Shown piece by piece: positions 1 through 9,133 of a DNA stretch of 64,000 bases. The translations under genes were made by a program, and so were the position numbers. Origin of the DNA: Zobellia russellii (GTDB taxonomy: Bacteria; Bacteroidota; Bacteroidia; Flavobacteriales; Flavobacteriaceae); assembly GCF_018728565.1 (NCBI RefSeq), contig NZ_JACSOI010000005.1, positions 248,001 to 312,000 on the forward strand. Direction: 5' to 3'. How positions within the stretch are numbered: position 1 is the stretch's first letter; each line of letters begins with the position of its first letter. The notes beneath the pieces are model-generated. The model made no database searches and was not told the DNA's origin. It saw only the letters and a list, made by a program, of their open reading frames with translations.

Positions 1-481
1 GGATGGCGAAATACAAAAAGTACAGGTTTCCAAGACCGATTATTTTGTTTTACCGGAGTCGCTTGAATTATTGAACAGACCGTTAGCTCGAAAAAAACTC
101 AAAATTTTATCACCCTTCGATAATTTGCTCATCCAACGAAAACGAACGCAGGAGATTTTTGGATTTGATTACCTGCTGGAATGTTATGTGCCCCAGCACA
201 AACGAAAACATGGTTATTTTACCTTGCCTATTTTATGGAATGGAAAGCTAGTGGCCCGGATGGACAGCAAAGGCGATAGAAAGAAAGGCATATTGAATAT
301 TCTTCAGCTGACCTTGGAACCCGATTTAAAAAAAATAGAAGAATTCTCCAGTGCTTTGAACAAAGAGTTACAAGCATTCATGAAATTCAATAGTTGTAAA
401 AGTATCCGCCTACACAAAACAATTCCGTTAGGCTTTAAAAAGGAATTTGAACGTAGTTATCCACCCCTGTTTAGAGTCTAA
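1..481 (+). CDS. YcaQ/AlkX-family winged-helix DNA glycosylase, C-terminal part (5' end outside window)
   Basis: The reading frame is open from base 2 through the TAA at 479-481, so the gene starts upstream of the window. The first in-window start-like codon (TTG at 71) is internal. The visible ~159 residues contain the block SPFDNLLIQRKR followed by FGFDYLLECYVP and KRKHGYFTLPIL. This block is typical of the C-terminal half of the YcaQ (DUF1006, winged-helix) family. Family members unhook interstrand crosslinks and excise alkylated bases. The end LHKTIPLGFKKEF matches no other motif I know. Family assignment is confident; substrate is inferred from the family only. Its position beside the S24/radical-SAM repair cassette fits a repair-rich neighbourhood. 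Confidence 0.8.
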   Translation, partial: DGEIQKVQVSKTDYFVLPESLELLNRPLARKKLKILSPFDNLLIQRKRTQEIFGFDYLLECYVPQHKRKHGYFTLPILWNGKLVARMDSKGDRKKGILNILQLTLEPDLKKIEEFSSALNKELQAFMKFNSCKSIRLHKTIPLGFKKEFERSYPPLFRV

Positions 482-646
482 TCTTTTGTTATATTCCATT
501 TATAATAATCTCTTTTATTGCGTATACAAGGTGCCATTTATTTTAACTAACTTGTAAATCCTATCCTTAGATGGGGAACTAAGAGAGTTAAATGTCATGT
601 GCAAAAGAGTGACATTAGCTTTCTTTTAAAGAAATTAGAATTTTTA

Positions 647-1261
647 ATGGACAACCTTCTTACCTTTTCAATTACTGTGTTCACTGGTTTTTTCGCCATA
701 ATGAATCCACTTTCCAACATGCCTATTTTTTTATCCTTGGTTGAAGGAGCGGATAGAAAAACACAACGGAACATTAGCAAAAGAGCCACATTTACGGCTT
801 TCATTATTGTAACCGTATTTCTTGTTTTAGGAAAGTTTATCTTTCTTCTTTTCGGTATTACCATACCTGCATTTAAAATTACAGGAGGTATTTTGGTTTT
901 TGTAGTTGGGTTTGATATGCTGCAATCCAAAAAATCCAATGTAAAGCATTTAAAAGAAACGAATATTGATGAAAACATTGCCATTTCACCTCTTGCCATA
1001 CCCATTTTAGCAGGCCCCGGGACTATAGTGACCGGCATGAACTTTGTTTCCAACGCGGGCTACATTAAAATAGGAATGGTCATACTTATTTTCGGACTCT
1101 TATGTTTTATGACCTATTTTACTTTTATGTTAAGTGAATGGTTTATCAAAAAAATCGGGAACAACGTTATATCCGTAATCGGGAAAATCATGGGTTTGAT
1201 CATAGCTATCATAGGAACGGATATGATTATCCAAGGTATTAAAATATCGTTCTCCCTCTAG
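647..1261 (+). CDS. MarC family integral membrane protein
   Basis: This is a 204-residue, strongly hydrophobic protein with about six membrane segments. It carries the MarC/YhgN signatures FFAIMNPLSNMPIFLSL near the N-terminus and ISPLAIPILAGPGTI in the middle. An in-frame GTG at 599 would add 16 polar residues, but the ATG at 647 puts the first membrane segment at the very N-terminus and gives the usual family length, so I prefer it. MarC proteins are inner-membrane proteins of unresolved function; the old multiple-antibiotic-resistance link is not supported for the family. It stands alone, with about 165 bp of AT-rich upstream DNA. Confidence 0.88.
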   Translation: MDNLLTFSITVFTGFFAIMNPLSNMPIFLSLVEGADRKTQRNISKRATFTAFIIVTVFLVLGKFIFLLFGITIPAFKITGGILVFVVGFDMLQSKKSNVKHLKETNIDENIAISPLAIPILAGPGTIVTGMNFVSNAGYIKIGMVILIFGLLCFMTYFTFMLSEWFIKKIGNNVISVIGKIMGLIIAIIGTDMIIQGIKISFSL

Positions 1262-1300
1262 CTAAGGGTTATATACTTTTCAACTTAAATTTTGGGGAAT

Positions 1301-1678
1301 ATGAACACTAAAAGAAACAAACAAAATGCCATAGCTTTTTATAAGATGGCCTACGAAGGAAACCCCAAAGCTGCTATTGAAACTTATTGCGGGGGTACTT
1401 ATATTCAACATAATCCGCATGTTGCCAATGGCCCACAGGGGTTCATTGATTATTTTGAAAGAATGCAACGGGAATACCCTGAGAAATCTATTGAATTTGT
1501 ACGCGCCGTTGCCGAAGGAAATTTAGTAGCCCTGCACACTCACCAAATTTGGCCGGATAATGATCAGTACGTCACCATGGATTTTTTTCGTTTTGACGAT
1601 TACGGAAAAATATGTGAACACTGGGATTCCATTCAGCAAATTCCAAAAACATCGGCCAATCCTAACACCATGTATTAA
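1301..1678 (+). CDS. SnoaL-like / NTF2-fold protein
   Basis: The product is 125 residues and fits the nuclear-transport-factor-2 fold of the SnoaL-like group. It has an N-terminal helix (AIAFYKMAYEGNP), then YIQHNPHVANGPQGF, then HTHQIWPDNDQYVTMDFFRFD, and ends in CEHWDSIQ. The Y-IQHNP and EHWD motifs are hallmarks of the predicted SnoaL-like aldol-condensation group. The true substrate cannot be read from sequence. A TTG at 1292 lies three codons upstream of the chosen ATG, with no support for its use. The preceding gene ends 39 bp earlier on the same strand, so co-transcription with marC is possible. Confidence 0.8.
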   Translation: MNTKRNKQNAIAFYKMAYEGNPKAAIETYCGGTYIQHNPHVANGPQGFIDYFERMQREYPEKSIEFVRAVAEGNLVALHTHQIWPDNDQYVTMDFFRFDDYGKICEHWDSIQQIPKTSANPNTMY

Positions 1679-1784
1679 TACGGAGCTCTATTGAAACGAG
1701 CTTATTTTGTGTCAATTTTAAGAATAGCGAATACCTTTATCACCAATATATTCTTAGTTTTATCTTACTAAAACACTACAACAC

Positions 1785-2219
1785 ATGACCATTGAAATAT
1801 TACACAAGTACAACCTTAACGACCAAGTACAAGTTGAAATTCAGAATTTGTATAAACAACTGAATGACAAGAACAAACAAAGGCCATTGCATCAAATACT
1901 TCAAGATGACAATCATGTGATTTTAGCGGCTTGCAAAGACGAAGGTCATATTGTGGGCATTGCTCTATTGGCTACCTACAAGGTAATTTCCGGTTATCGC
2001 GGATTGGTTGAAGATGTAGTTGTGGACAGTGAATACCGTGGAAAAGGCATCGGTAGAAAATTGATGGAAAAACTATTGGGAGAAGCCAAGCATCTGAATC
2101 TTGATGAGATTATTTTGTTTTCGGGCCACCATAGAACCCCGGCAATTTCGCTCTATAAAAGCCTTGGTTTTACGTTAAGGAATAGCGGTGTTTACAATCT
2201 TAAAATAGCAGAATCTTAG
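1785..2219 (+). CDS. GNAT family N-acetyltransferase
   Basis: A 144-residue single-domain GNAT protein. The acetyl-CoA-binding motif A is clear: strand VEDVVVDSEYRGKGIGRKLM at about residues 75-94, with the R/Q-x-x-G-x-G/A loop YRGKGIG. It is followed by helix LGEAKHLNLDEI and the C-terminal ALYKSLGF-type motif (SLYKSLGFTLRN). The acceptor substrate is unknown. The gene converges with the S24-type repressor gene, leaving 6 bp between stop codons. Confidence 0.88.
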   Translation: MTIEILHKYNLNDQVQVEIQNLYKQLNDKNKQRPLHQILQDDNHVILAACKDEGHIVGIALLATYKVISGYRGLVEDVVVDSEYRGKGIGRKLMEKLLGEAKHLNLDEIILFSGHHRTPAISLYKSLGFTLRNSGVYNLKIAES

Positions 2220-2225
2220 ATTTGC

Positions 2226-2990
2226 TTACACTTTTTTAACATGGCGAAGTTGACTTTTTAGTTCGTCCATAGATTCTTGCAATTGTCTTAATAAACCTTT
2301 TTCCGTGGTAGCGTCTTCGCCAAAAGTAATTCTACTGCTTACTTCCCAAATTTCCTGAATTTGAAACGGTTTAATATCATAAGGTGGATAAGTTTCATTG
2401 AGTGAAACCAAGGTTACATTGTTGGAATTAGGTCTCCTTTCTACTTTTTTAACCAAGACGGCGTCTTCTAGCACCACAACATACATTTTATTTTGACTCA
2501 CATCATCTATGTGTTCCACGGCCTTGGCCAACACCCACTCCCCTGACCTAAGATTGGGCAACATACTATCTCCATCTACCTGAAACCCGCGATATGTAGC
2601 ATTTCTAAATTCCGGAATGGGCAAATCAAACGCAGGAAGCTGTTCGTACCAACTTGTATCTTGAATGTTTTGTGGATAACCTGCTGCAGCTTTCGCATTG
2701 ACCAAAACCATATTATCGTTTCCGGTATTATCTACGGTTACCACTTTTGGAATTACACTTACCTTGGAAGTCTCCAAATATTGGTTTTCGCTATCACCAA
2801 ACAACCATAGCGGATTGATTTTAAACTGTTTTAGAAGTTCCATCACTACTTTTCCTGAAAGCTTGGTCCGCCCACGTTCAATATCCGCCGTGGTACTGGA
2901 CACCCCCAAAAGTTTGGCAAACTCGGCTTGCGTATAACCTAATTCTCGTCTAACATCGGTAAAACGCTTTAAAGTGATTTCATTTTCCAT
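2226..2990 (-). CDS. XRE-family repressor with LexA-like S24 peptidase domain
   Basis: A 254-residue two-domain regulator. Residues ~8-65 form a helix-turn-helix (RRELGYTQAEFAKLLGVSS, then ADIERGR). The C-terminal half is an S24/LexA-type self-cleaving domain. A KAAAGYP stretch supplies an Ala-Gly bond at about 103-104, GDSMLP supplies the Ser nucleophile at about 142, and LVKKVER supplies the Lys base at about 181-182. All three elements needed for RecA-stimulated autocleavage are therefore present. I start at the ATG 2988-2990 rather than a TTG six codons upstream. It is divergent from a radical-SAM repair gene, with a palindrome array between them, suggesting a damage-inducible switch that also autoregulates. 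That role is inferred. Confidence 0.88.
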   Translation of the reverse strand: MENEITLKRFTDVRRELGYTQAEFAKLLGVSSTTADIERGRTKLSGKVVMELLKQFKINPLWLFGDSENQYLETSKVSVIPKVVTVDNTGNDNMVLVNAKAAAGYPQNIQDTSWYEQLPAFDLPIPEFRNATYRGFQVDGDSMLPNLRSGEWVLAKAVEHIDDVSQNKMYVVVLEDAVLVKKVERRPNSNNVTLVSLNETYPPYDIKPFQIQEIWEVSSRITFGEDATTEKGLLRQLQESMDELKSQLRHVKKV

Positions 2991-3051
2991 ACAATTCTGA
3001 ATTATCAATGATTGAAGAAAAGATTAGAACTCGGCCACAACCTTTCCCCTT

Positions 3052-3080
3052 CAAATATACACAATTTGGACATACTCCAA
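3052..3080 (-). promoter_or_regulatory. Flavobacterial-type promoter of the S24 repressor gene
   Basis: On the minus strand a TTG (-33, at 3078-3080) is followed after 18 bp by TATATTTG (-7, TAnnTTTG class, 3052-3059). This lies about 60 bp upstream of the ATG at 2990. The first palindrome of the operator array (3065-3081) covers the -33 box and spacer, as expected for an autoregulated repressor. Confidence 0.6.
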
Positions 3081-3141
3081 AATATTATTTGGATTATATC
3101 CATAATATGGAATTTTTCCATAAATTTGGATTAAATACAAA
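3065..3141. promoter_or_regulatory. Row of four WWTGGA-N5-TCCAWA palindromes (probable repressor operators)
   Basis: Three good palindromes lie at 3065-3081 (TTTGGA-catac-TCCAAA, perfect), 3088-3104 (TTTGGA-ttata-TCCATA, one mismatch) and 3106-3122 (TATGGA-atttt-TCCATA, perfect). A degenerate fourth lies at 3125-3141 (TTTGGA-ttaaa-TACAAA). All have 6-bp arms and a 5-bp spacer. A -7 box for the rightward gene, TAAATTTG at 3121-3128, sits between sites three and four; I see no TTG at a good distance upstream of it. Binding by the adjacent XRE/S24 protein is inferred from position and symmetry. Confidence 0.65.
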
Positions 3142-3149
3142 ATTCATTT

Positions 3150-4418
3150 ATGTCTTTATCTTTTGATAGAATCAAGGAAAAATTGAACATCCTGGCAGAT
3201 GCCGCTAAATATGATGTTTCCTGCTCCAGTAGTGGGAGCGTCCGCAAAAACAGCACCCAAGGCCTTGGAGATAGCAGTGGTATGGGTATATGTCACAGCT
3301 ATACCGAAGATGGCCGCTGTGTTTCACTTTTGAAAATATTACTTACCAATCACTGCATTTTTGACTGTGCCTATTGCGTTACCCGCAAAAGTAATGATGT
3401 TAAGCGGGCTGCTTTCAAAATTCAAGAGGTGGTAGATTTGACCATCAATTTTTATAGACGCAATTATATAGAAGGTCTTTTTCTGAGCTCGGGCATTTTC
3501 AAAAGCCCAGATTATACTATGGAAAGATTGGTTGCCGTGGCCAAAAAGTTAAGGTTGGAGGAGAATTTTAATGGGTACATCCACTTAAAATCCATTCCCG
3601 GTGCCAGTGATGAACTTATGCGGGAAGCCGGTTTGTATGCAGATAGACTCTCCGTTAATATTGAGGTCCCTACCATTTCAGGGTTAAAACTATTGGCTCC
3701 CGACAAGAAGCATGAAGACTTCACAAAACCTATGCTAAAGGTCAAAAATGAGATTATACAATATAAATCCGAGAAGAAAATAATTAAAAGCACGCCCAAG
3801 TATGCCCCTGCAGGACAAAGCACCCAAATGATTGTTGGTGCAACCGGGGAATCGGATAAGGATATTATGTACTCTGCTACCCATTATTATAAAAATTACG
3901 ATATGAAGCGGGTCTATTATTCCGGTTATGTTCCTGTTGCCGAGGATAGCAGGCTTCCGGCTATTGGAACCCAAGTGCCCATGCTCCGTGAAAACCGTTT
4001 ATACCAAACCGATTGGCTTTTGCGCTTTTACGGATTTGGTGTTCAGGAAATTCTAAATAACGACCACCCTAATCTAGATATGGATGTAGACCCCAAATTA
4101 GGCTGGGCCCTACGAAATATGCAATATTTTCCTGTAGATATCAATAAAGCTGATAAGAACGTATTGGCCCGTGTGCCAGGTTTAGGAATGAAATCGGTAC
4201 ATAAAATTATTCATGCGCGTCGTTTCAGAAAGCTAAACTGGGACCATTTAAAGAAAATAGGTGTGGCCTTGAACAGGGCGAAGTACTTTATTGTTTGTGA
4301 CTCCAATAGATGGGAGCACAAGGATATGGAAGGAGCCAAAATAAAGGGACTTATACTCCAAAACTCCGTTGGAAAGTTTAGAAGGGAATATAGTAATCAA
4401 TTGCAGTTATTCAGTTGA
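3150..4418 (+). CDS. Putative DNA modification/repair radical SAM protein (TIGR03916 type)
   Basis: A 422-residue radical-SAM protein. The [4Fe-4S] motif C-IFD-C-AY-C lies at residues 69, 73 and 76. It is preceded by the family-specific stretch with GMGICHSYTEDGRCVSLLK. Near residue 335-355 a helix-hairpin-helix (ARVPGLGMKSVHKII) would contact DNA. This architecture, together with the following DUF4130-type gene, matches the TIGR03916/TIGR03915 pair. The pair is widespread in bacteria and predicted to act in DNA repair or modification, but the reaction is unproven. The gene begins just downstream of the S24 operator array, 48 bp ahead of its partner gene. Confidence 0.88.
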   Translation: MSLSFDRIKEKLNILADAAKYDVSCSSSGSVRKNSTQGLGDSSGMGICHSYTEDGRCVSLLKILLTNHCIFDCAYCVTRKSNDVKRAAFKIQEVVDLTINFYRRNYIEGLFLSSGIFKSPDYTMERLVAVAKKLRLEENFNGYIHLKSIPGASDELMREAGLYADRLSVNIEVPTISGLKLLAPDKKHEDFTKPMLKVKNEIIQYKSEKKIIKSTPKYAPAGQSTQMIVGATGESDKDIMYSATHYYKNYDMKRVYYSGYVPVAEDSRLPAIGTQVPMLRENRLYQTDWLLRFYGFGVQEILNNDHPNLDMDVDPKLGWALRNMQYFPVDINKADKNVLARVPGLGMKSVHKIIHARRFRKLNWDHLKKIGVALNRAKYFIVCDSNRWEHKDMEGAKIKGLILQNSVGKFRREYSNQLQLFS

Positions 4419-4465
4419 TTTTTGGTTGACAGAAACAGTTTACGAACAGAACAAAATATAGAACT

Positions 4466-5239
4466 ATGAATGCTACAAAAACTTTAATTTACGATGGAAG
4501 TTTCAACGGATTTTTGACAGCTATTTTTGTAGCTTTTGATGAAAAAGTTCAAATAGCGGATATTCAAAAGAACACAGCTTCACAAAGCGGACTCTTTTCG
4601 GAAACTGAGACTATTTTTACCCAAATGGACAAGGCAAAACGGGTCTGGAACGGTATTGACAAAAAGAGCCATACCGCTATTAAAGATGTCTATTTTGCTT
4701 TCTTAAGCGAAACCAAAGGAATTGAGCTGTTATTGTACCGTTATATTCGAAAGTTATTTGCTTCCGATAGTTCTGTAGCGTCTGATTATTCGGATGGGGT
4801 TGTTCTAAAAATTAGTCAAACTGCAAGGTCCGTTGGTCGCGAAAAGCACCGCATGGAAGCTTTCGTTCGGTTTCAGTTGACAAAGGACGGCATCTATTTC
4901 TCCAACATAGAGCCGGATTTTGATGTATTGCCATTAATCTCAAAACACTTCCGGTCCCGTTACGCTGATCAACAATGGTTAATTTATGATGTAAAGCGTA
5001 AGTATGGTATTTTTTATGATTTGAACAAAGTAGAAGTTGTGTCTTTGGATTTAGAGGACATCTACACAAATAGCCTAAAAAAGAGTGCTCATTTTACTGA
5101 TAGTGAGTATGATTACCAAGACCTTTGGAATAATTACTTCAAGAGCACAAATATTAAATCACGCATCAATTTAAAGTTGCACAAACAACATGTTCCCAAA
5201 CGTTACTGGAAATATTTAAGCGAGAAAAAAGCGGTCTAA
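4466..5239 (+). CDS. TIGR03915 / DUF4130 family putative DNA repair protein
   Basis: A 257-residue protein with the family's start (LIYDGSFNGFLTAIFVAFDEK) and its C-terminal part HFRSRYADQQWLIYDVKRKYGIFYD. The last third, DYQDLWNNYFKSTNIKSRINLKLHKQHVPKRYWKYL, is also typical of DUF4130. In other genomes this family pairs with the radical-SAM protein or is fused to a UdgX-like uracil-DNA glycosylase. Here it stands alone, 47 bp after the radical-SAM gene and presumably in the same transcript. The molecular activity is unknown. No UdgX-type gene follows; the next gene is uvrA. Confidence 0.85.
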   Translation: MNATKTLIYDGSFNGFLTAIFVAFDEKVQIADIQKNTASQSGLFSETETIFTQMDKAKRVWNGIDKKSHTAIKDVYFAFLSETKGIELLLYRYIRKLFASDSSVASDYSDGVVLKISQTARSVGREKHRMEAFVRFQLTKDGIYFSNIEPDFDVLPLISKHFRSRYADQQWLIYDVKRKYGIFYDLNKVEVVSLDLEDIYTNSLKKSAHFTDSEYDYQDLWNNYFKSTNIKSRINLKLHKQHVPKRYWKYLSEKKAV

Positions 5240-5278
5240 TTACACGTTCCAATTTCTCAAATGAGAGTAGCTAATGAA

Positions 5279-5295
5279 ATTGGATTCTATCCAAT
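5279..5295. promoter_or_regulatory. Operator-like palindrome upstream of uvrA
   Basis: ATTGGA-ttcta-TCCAAT is a perfect palindrome with the same 6-5-6 layout and TGGA/TCCA core as the S24 operator array at 3065-3141. It lies about 90 bp upstream of the uvrA -33 box. It may be an extra site for the same repressor; chance occurrence cannot be excluded. Confidence 0.4.
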
Positions 5296-5383
5296 AAAAT
5301 TTTGCTCCATTTACCTATTATCACCCGCAACTGCACGTTTTTCAGTGGTTTCCTTAACATAGATATAAGTAACGGGACTTTCT

Positions 5384-5410
5384 TTGTTAAAGGTCAAAAA
5401 CGTACCTTTG
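5384..5410 (+). promoter_or_regulatory. Promoter of uvrA (-33 TTG, -7 TACCTTTG)
   Basis: TTG at 5384-5386 is followed after 16 bp by TACCTTTG at 5403-5410, matching the Bacteroidota TTG/TAnnTTTG pattern. The spacer is slightly short. The ATG at 5428 lies 17 bp past the -7 box, which supports that start codon. Confidence 0.6.
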
Positions 5411-5427
5411 CAACTTTGCTATAGAAA

Positions 5428-8268
5428 ATGATAGATTACGAAGAAAATATTGAGGTTCAGGGCGCTCGGGTCCATAACCTTAAAAATATAGATGTTACCA
5501 TACCTAGGGAGAAACTGGTGGTTATAACCGGTCTTTCGGGAAGTGGGAAGTCCTCACTTGCTTTTGATACGATTTATGCCGAAGGGCAACGGCGTTACAT
5601 TGAAACGTTCTCGGCCTACGCCAGACAGTTTCTAGGTGGCCTGGAAAGACCCGATGTGGATAAAATTGATGGTCTATCTCCCGTTATCGCCATTGAACAG
5701 AAGACCACATCAAAATCTCCCCGTTCCACAGTAGGTACAATTACCGAAATTTACGATTTCCTCCGCTTACTTTTTGCACGTGCCGGAGATGCTTACAGCT
5801 ATAATACCGGAGAAAAAATGGTGAGTTATAGTGATGAGCAAATAAAGGAGCTGATCAAAAAAGATTACAACGGTAAAAAGATAAATGTCCTGGCTCCGGT
5901 CATTAAATCCAGAAAAGGGCACTATAGAGAGCTTTTTGAGCAGATTGCCAAACAAGGTTTTGTAAAGGTTAGAGTTGATGGCGAAGTAAAGGATATTATC
6001 AAAGGGATGAAAGTGGATCGGTACAAGACCCACGACATTGAAATTGTGATAGACCGTCTTAAAGTAATCGATTCCGAAGAGATGGATAAACGTCTCTCCG
6101 AAACCCTAAACACCGCCATGTATAGCGGTGACAATGTGCTTATGGTGCTGGAAGAAGGGGAATCTGTGGCGCGGTATTTCAGCAGGGACCTCATGTGCCC
6201 CTCAACCGGTATATCCTATCCAGTTCCTGAACCGAACACTTTTTCTTTTAATTCACCAAAAGGTATGTGCCCCAACTGCAACGGATTGGGCCATGTCTAC
6301 GAAGTAAACGAGAAAAAGATTTTCCCCAATAAAAAGTTATCCATAAAGTCCGGGGGAATTGCTCCGTTAGGGGATTATAAAAAATCATGGGCCTTTAAGC
6401 AGATAGAGACCATTGCCCAACGGTACGGATTTGAACTTACGGATCCCATTTCCAAAATTTCGGATCAAGCTATTAATATATTGCTTCATGGAGGGCATGA
6501 AAGTTTTGAGGTAGACTCTAAGACGTTGGGAGTTAAACGAAACTATAAAATTGACTACGAAGGTATTGCCAATTTTATCAAAAACCAATATGAAGAGGCC
6601 GGTACAACAGCTCTAAAGCGTTGGGCCAAGGAATATATGGATAAAGTTTCTTGTCCTGTATGCGAAGGCACCCGCTTGCGTAAGGAATCACTTTATTTTA
6701 AAGTTGATGAAAAGAATATAGCTCAATTGGCCCATTTGGATATTGCCGAACTAGCCCTTTTCTTTAAAGGGTTGGAGAAAAAACTGGAAGGTAACCAACT
6801 GAAGATTGCCGAGGAAATCATCAAAGAAATCAAGACCCGAATTCAGTTTCTTTTAGATGTAGGCCTAGATTATCTTTCCTTGAATCGAAGTTCAAAATCC
6901 CTTTCGGGAGGGGAAGCACAACGTATACGATTGGCTACCCAGATTGGTTCCCAATTGGTGGGTGTCCTCTATATTTTAGACGAACCTAGCATTGGTCTGC
7001 ATCAACGGGACAACACCCGTTTAATTCAATCGCTAGAAGCACTAAGAGATATTGGCAACTCGGTAATTGTTGTGGAACATGACCGTGATATGATAGAGTG
7101 TGCCGATCATGTTATAGATATTGGCCCAAGGGCAGGAAAACATGGAGGGGAAATTATATCCCAAGGTACCCCGGAAGGCCTTAAAAACGAAAATACACTC
7201 ACAGCGGACTACATAACTGGAAAAAAACAGATTGCTGTTCCCGAAAAACGCAGAAAAGGAAACGGAAAGAAAATTACACTTTCCGGATGCACGGGGAACA
7301 ATCTTAAGAATGTATCCATATCACTACCACTAGGGCAAATGATAGGTGTTACCGGAGTCTCGGGCAGTGGAAAATCCACTTTAATAAACGAAACCCTCTA
7401 CCCTATTATGAACGCCCACTATTTTAACGGGGTAAAAAAACCTATGCCTTATAAAAAAATAACGGGCCTAGAACATATAGACAAGGTAATTGATATTAAC
7501 CAGTCGCCAATAGGAAGGACTCCTAGGTCAAACCCAGCCACCTATACAGGTGTATTCGGTGAAATCAGGTCCTTGTTCGCGAAAACACCCGAAGCTGCCA
7601 TACGAGGTTATAAACCTGGTAGGTTTAGTTTCAACGTAAAAGGTGGTAGATGCGAAACATGTCAAGGTGGTGGTCTACGGGTAATTGAAATGAATTTTTT
7701 GCCGGACGTTTATGTAGAATGCGAAACCTGTAACGGGAAACGTTTCAATAGGGAAACCTTAGAAATACGTTACAAAGGCAAGTCCATAGCAGACGTTTTG
7801 GAAATGACCATTAACGAAGCCGTTGATTTTTTTGAGCTCATTCCAAAAATTCATAGAAAATTAAAAACCATTCAAGATGTGGGTCTTGGCTACATCTCTT
7901 TAGGCCAGCAATCCACTACACTTTCAGGGGGTGAGGCGCAACGGATTAAGTTGGCTACGGAACTCTCAAAACGGGACACCGGTAATACATTTTATATTTT
8001 GGACGAGCCTACTACAGGTCTTCATTTTGAAGATATTCGTGTTTTAATGGAAGTTTTGACCAAATTAGTAGACAAAGGAAATACCATATTGGTAATTGAG
8101 CACAATATGGATGTCATTAAAATGGCCGATTTCATCATCGATATTGGTTACGAAGGTGGTCGCGGCGGTGGAAAAGTCGTAGCAAAGGGAACTCCTGAAG
8201 AAGTGGCACAAGACAAAAAAAGCTACACGGCAAAATACTTAAGACCCGAGCTAAATATCCCCGATTAA
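5428..8268 (+). CDS. uvrA: Excinuclease ABC subunit A (first of two UvrA)
   Basis: A 946-residue UvrA, the damage-recognition ATPase of nucleotide excision repair. It has two ABC ATPase units: Walker [10 protein letters not shown] at ~35-43 with signature [12 protein letters not shown] at ~492, and GVSGSGKST near 645 with [12 protein letters not shown] near 831. Zinc-type CxxC pairs occur at about 280 (CPNCNG), 409 (CPVCEG), 741 (CETCQG) and 766 (CETCNG). Residues ~130-250 retain the UvrB-binding region, so it is a full-length class I protein. A second UvrA lies at 60823-63606. The gene has its own promoter and sits after the S24-linked repair pair; the LOG-family gene follows after 170 bp. 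Confidence 0.95.
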   Translation: MIDYEENIEVQGARVHNLKNIDVTIPREKLVVITGLSGSGKSSLAFDTIYAEGQRRYIETFSAYARQFLGGLERPDVDKIDGLSPVIAIEQKTTSKSPRSTVGTITEIYDFLRLLFARAGDAYSYNTGEKMVSYSDEQIKELIKKDYNGKKINVLAPVIKSRKGHYRELFEQIAKQGFVKVRVDGEVKDIIKGMKVDRYKTHDIEIVIDRLKVIDSEEMDKRLSETLNTAMYSGDNVLMVLEEGESVARYFSRDLMCPSTGISYPVPEPNTFSFNSPKGMCPNCNGLGHVYEVNEKKIFPNKKLSIKSGGIAPLGDYKKSWAFKQIETIAQRYGFELTDPISKISDQAINILLHGGHESFEVDSKTLGVKRNYKIDYEGIANFIKNQYEEAGTTALKRWAKEYMDKVSCPVCEGTRLRKESLYFKVDEKNIAQLAHLDIAELALFFKGLEKKLEGNQLKIAEEIIKEIKTRIQFLLDVGLDYLSLNRSSKSLSGGEAQRIRLATQIGSQLVGVLYILDEPSIGLHQRDNTRLIQSLEALRDIGNSVIVVEHDRDMIECADHVIDIGPRAGKHGGEIISQGTPEGLKNENTLTADYITGKKQIAVPEKRRKGNGKKITLSGCTGNNLKNVSISLPLGQMIGVTGVSGSGKSTLINETLYPIMNAHYFNGVKKPMPYKKITGLEHIDKVIDINQSPIGRTPRSNPATYTGVFGEIRSLFAKTPEAAIRGYKPGRFSFNVKGGRCETCQGGGLRVIEMNFLPDVYVECETCNGKRFNRETLEIRYKGKSIADVLEMTINEAVDFFELIPKIHRKLKTIQDVGLGYISLGQQSTTLSGGEAQRIKLATELSKRDTGNTFYILDEPTTGLHFEDIRVLMEVLTKLVDKGNTILVIEHNMDVIKMADFIIDIGYEGGRGGGKVVAKGTPEEVAQDKKSYTAKYLRPELNIPD

Positions 8269-8438
8269 GGGAAGATTCAATTATAATTGAGCCTAGTTTA
8301 CGTAGAATGAAATAAAAGCAATAAATTCATTCGCTGTAATAAAAAGAAGAAATAAAAATAACATACACTTAAATCTCTATCAAAACCGTTAGCTGTTTTG
8401 TGAAGTGGATTATTTTAGATAAATAATAGGAATTATAC

Positions 8439-9125
8439 ATGAGAAAAGAACAACACCATAAAGGTTGGAACGAAATAAAAACTAACGATTCTTGGGCCAT
8501 ATTTAAGATAATGGGCGAGTTTGTAATGGGATTTGAAAAGATGGGGAACATAGGTCCCTGTGTTTCCATTTTTGGTTCCGCTCGTACCAAGGAAGGCGAT
8601 AAATATTATGAATTGGCCGTTAGTATTGCTAAAAGTATAGCCGAAGCCGGATATGGTGTAATTACTGGAGGTGGTCCCGGTATTATGGAAGCAGGGAACA
8701 AAGGAGCCCATTTGGCAGGAGGTACTTCAGTAGGTTTGAACATAGACCTTCCTTTTGAACAGCATGACAACCCATTTATTGATTCTGACAAGAGTCTGGA
8801 TTTTGACTATTTTTTTGTTAGAAAGGTCATGTTCGTAAAATACTCACAAGGCTTCGTGGTAATGCCCGGTGGTTTTGGAACCTTAGATGAGCTGTTTGAG
8901 GCCATAACGCTTATCCAAACCAATAAAATTGAAAAGTTCCCTATTATTCTTGTTGGAAGTGAATTTTGGACGGGTCTTATGGACTGGATTAAAAACACAA
9001 TGTTGGAACTAAAAAACATAAGTGCCTATGACCTGGACCTTATTAAAATTGCCGACACTGAAGATGAAGTTGTAGATATTATTGATGCATTCTACAAGGG
9101 CCGAAACTTGAGTCCTAATTTTTAA
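8439..9125 (+). CDS. LOG-family protein (TIGR00730), nucleotide phosphoribohydrolase
   Basis: A 228-residue Rossmann-fold protein with both LOG motifs: ITGGGPGIMEAGNKGA at ~75-90 and MPGGFGTLDELFE at ~142-154. PGGxGTxxE is the nucleotide-binding and catalytic motif of this family, which removes the base from nucleoside 5'-monophosphates. Plant and bacterial members activate cytokinins, but many bacterial members are housekeeping AMP-type nucleosidases. The N-terminal ~35 residues extend beyond the core domain. The 170-bp gap after uvrA holds a weak AT-rich palindrome (CAATTATAATTG) but no clear terminator, so readthrough is possible. The next gene begins 8 bp downstream. Confidence 0.9.
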   Translation: MRKEQHHKGWNEIKTNDSWAIFKIMGEFVMGFEKMGNIGPCVSIFGSARTKEGDKYYELAVSIAKSIAEAGYGVITGGGPGIMEAGNKGAHLAGGTSVGLNIDLPFEQHDNPFIDSDKSLDFDYFFVRKVMFVKYSQGFVVMPGGFGTLDELFEAITLIQTNKIEKFPIILVGSEFWTGLMDWIKNTMLELKNISAYDLDLIKIADTEDEVVDIIDAFYKGRNLSPNF

Positions 9126-9133
9126 TAGTATAC

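Noticed and set aside
599-646. GTG start and 16-residue extension of the MarC protein
   Set aside because: The extension is polar and not family-like; the ATG at 647 puts the first membrane segment at the N-terminus.
595-1053. Long minus-strand frame opposite marC
   Set aside because: It mirrors the MarC coding frame, has no family features and lies fully within a well-supported gene.
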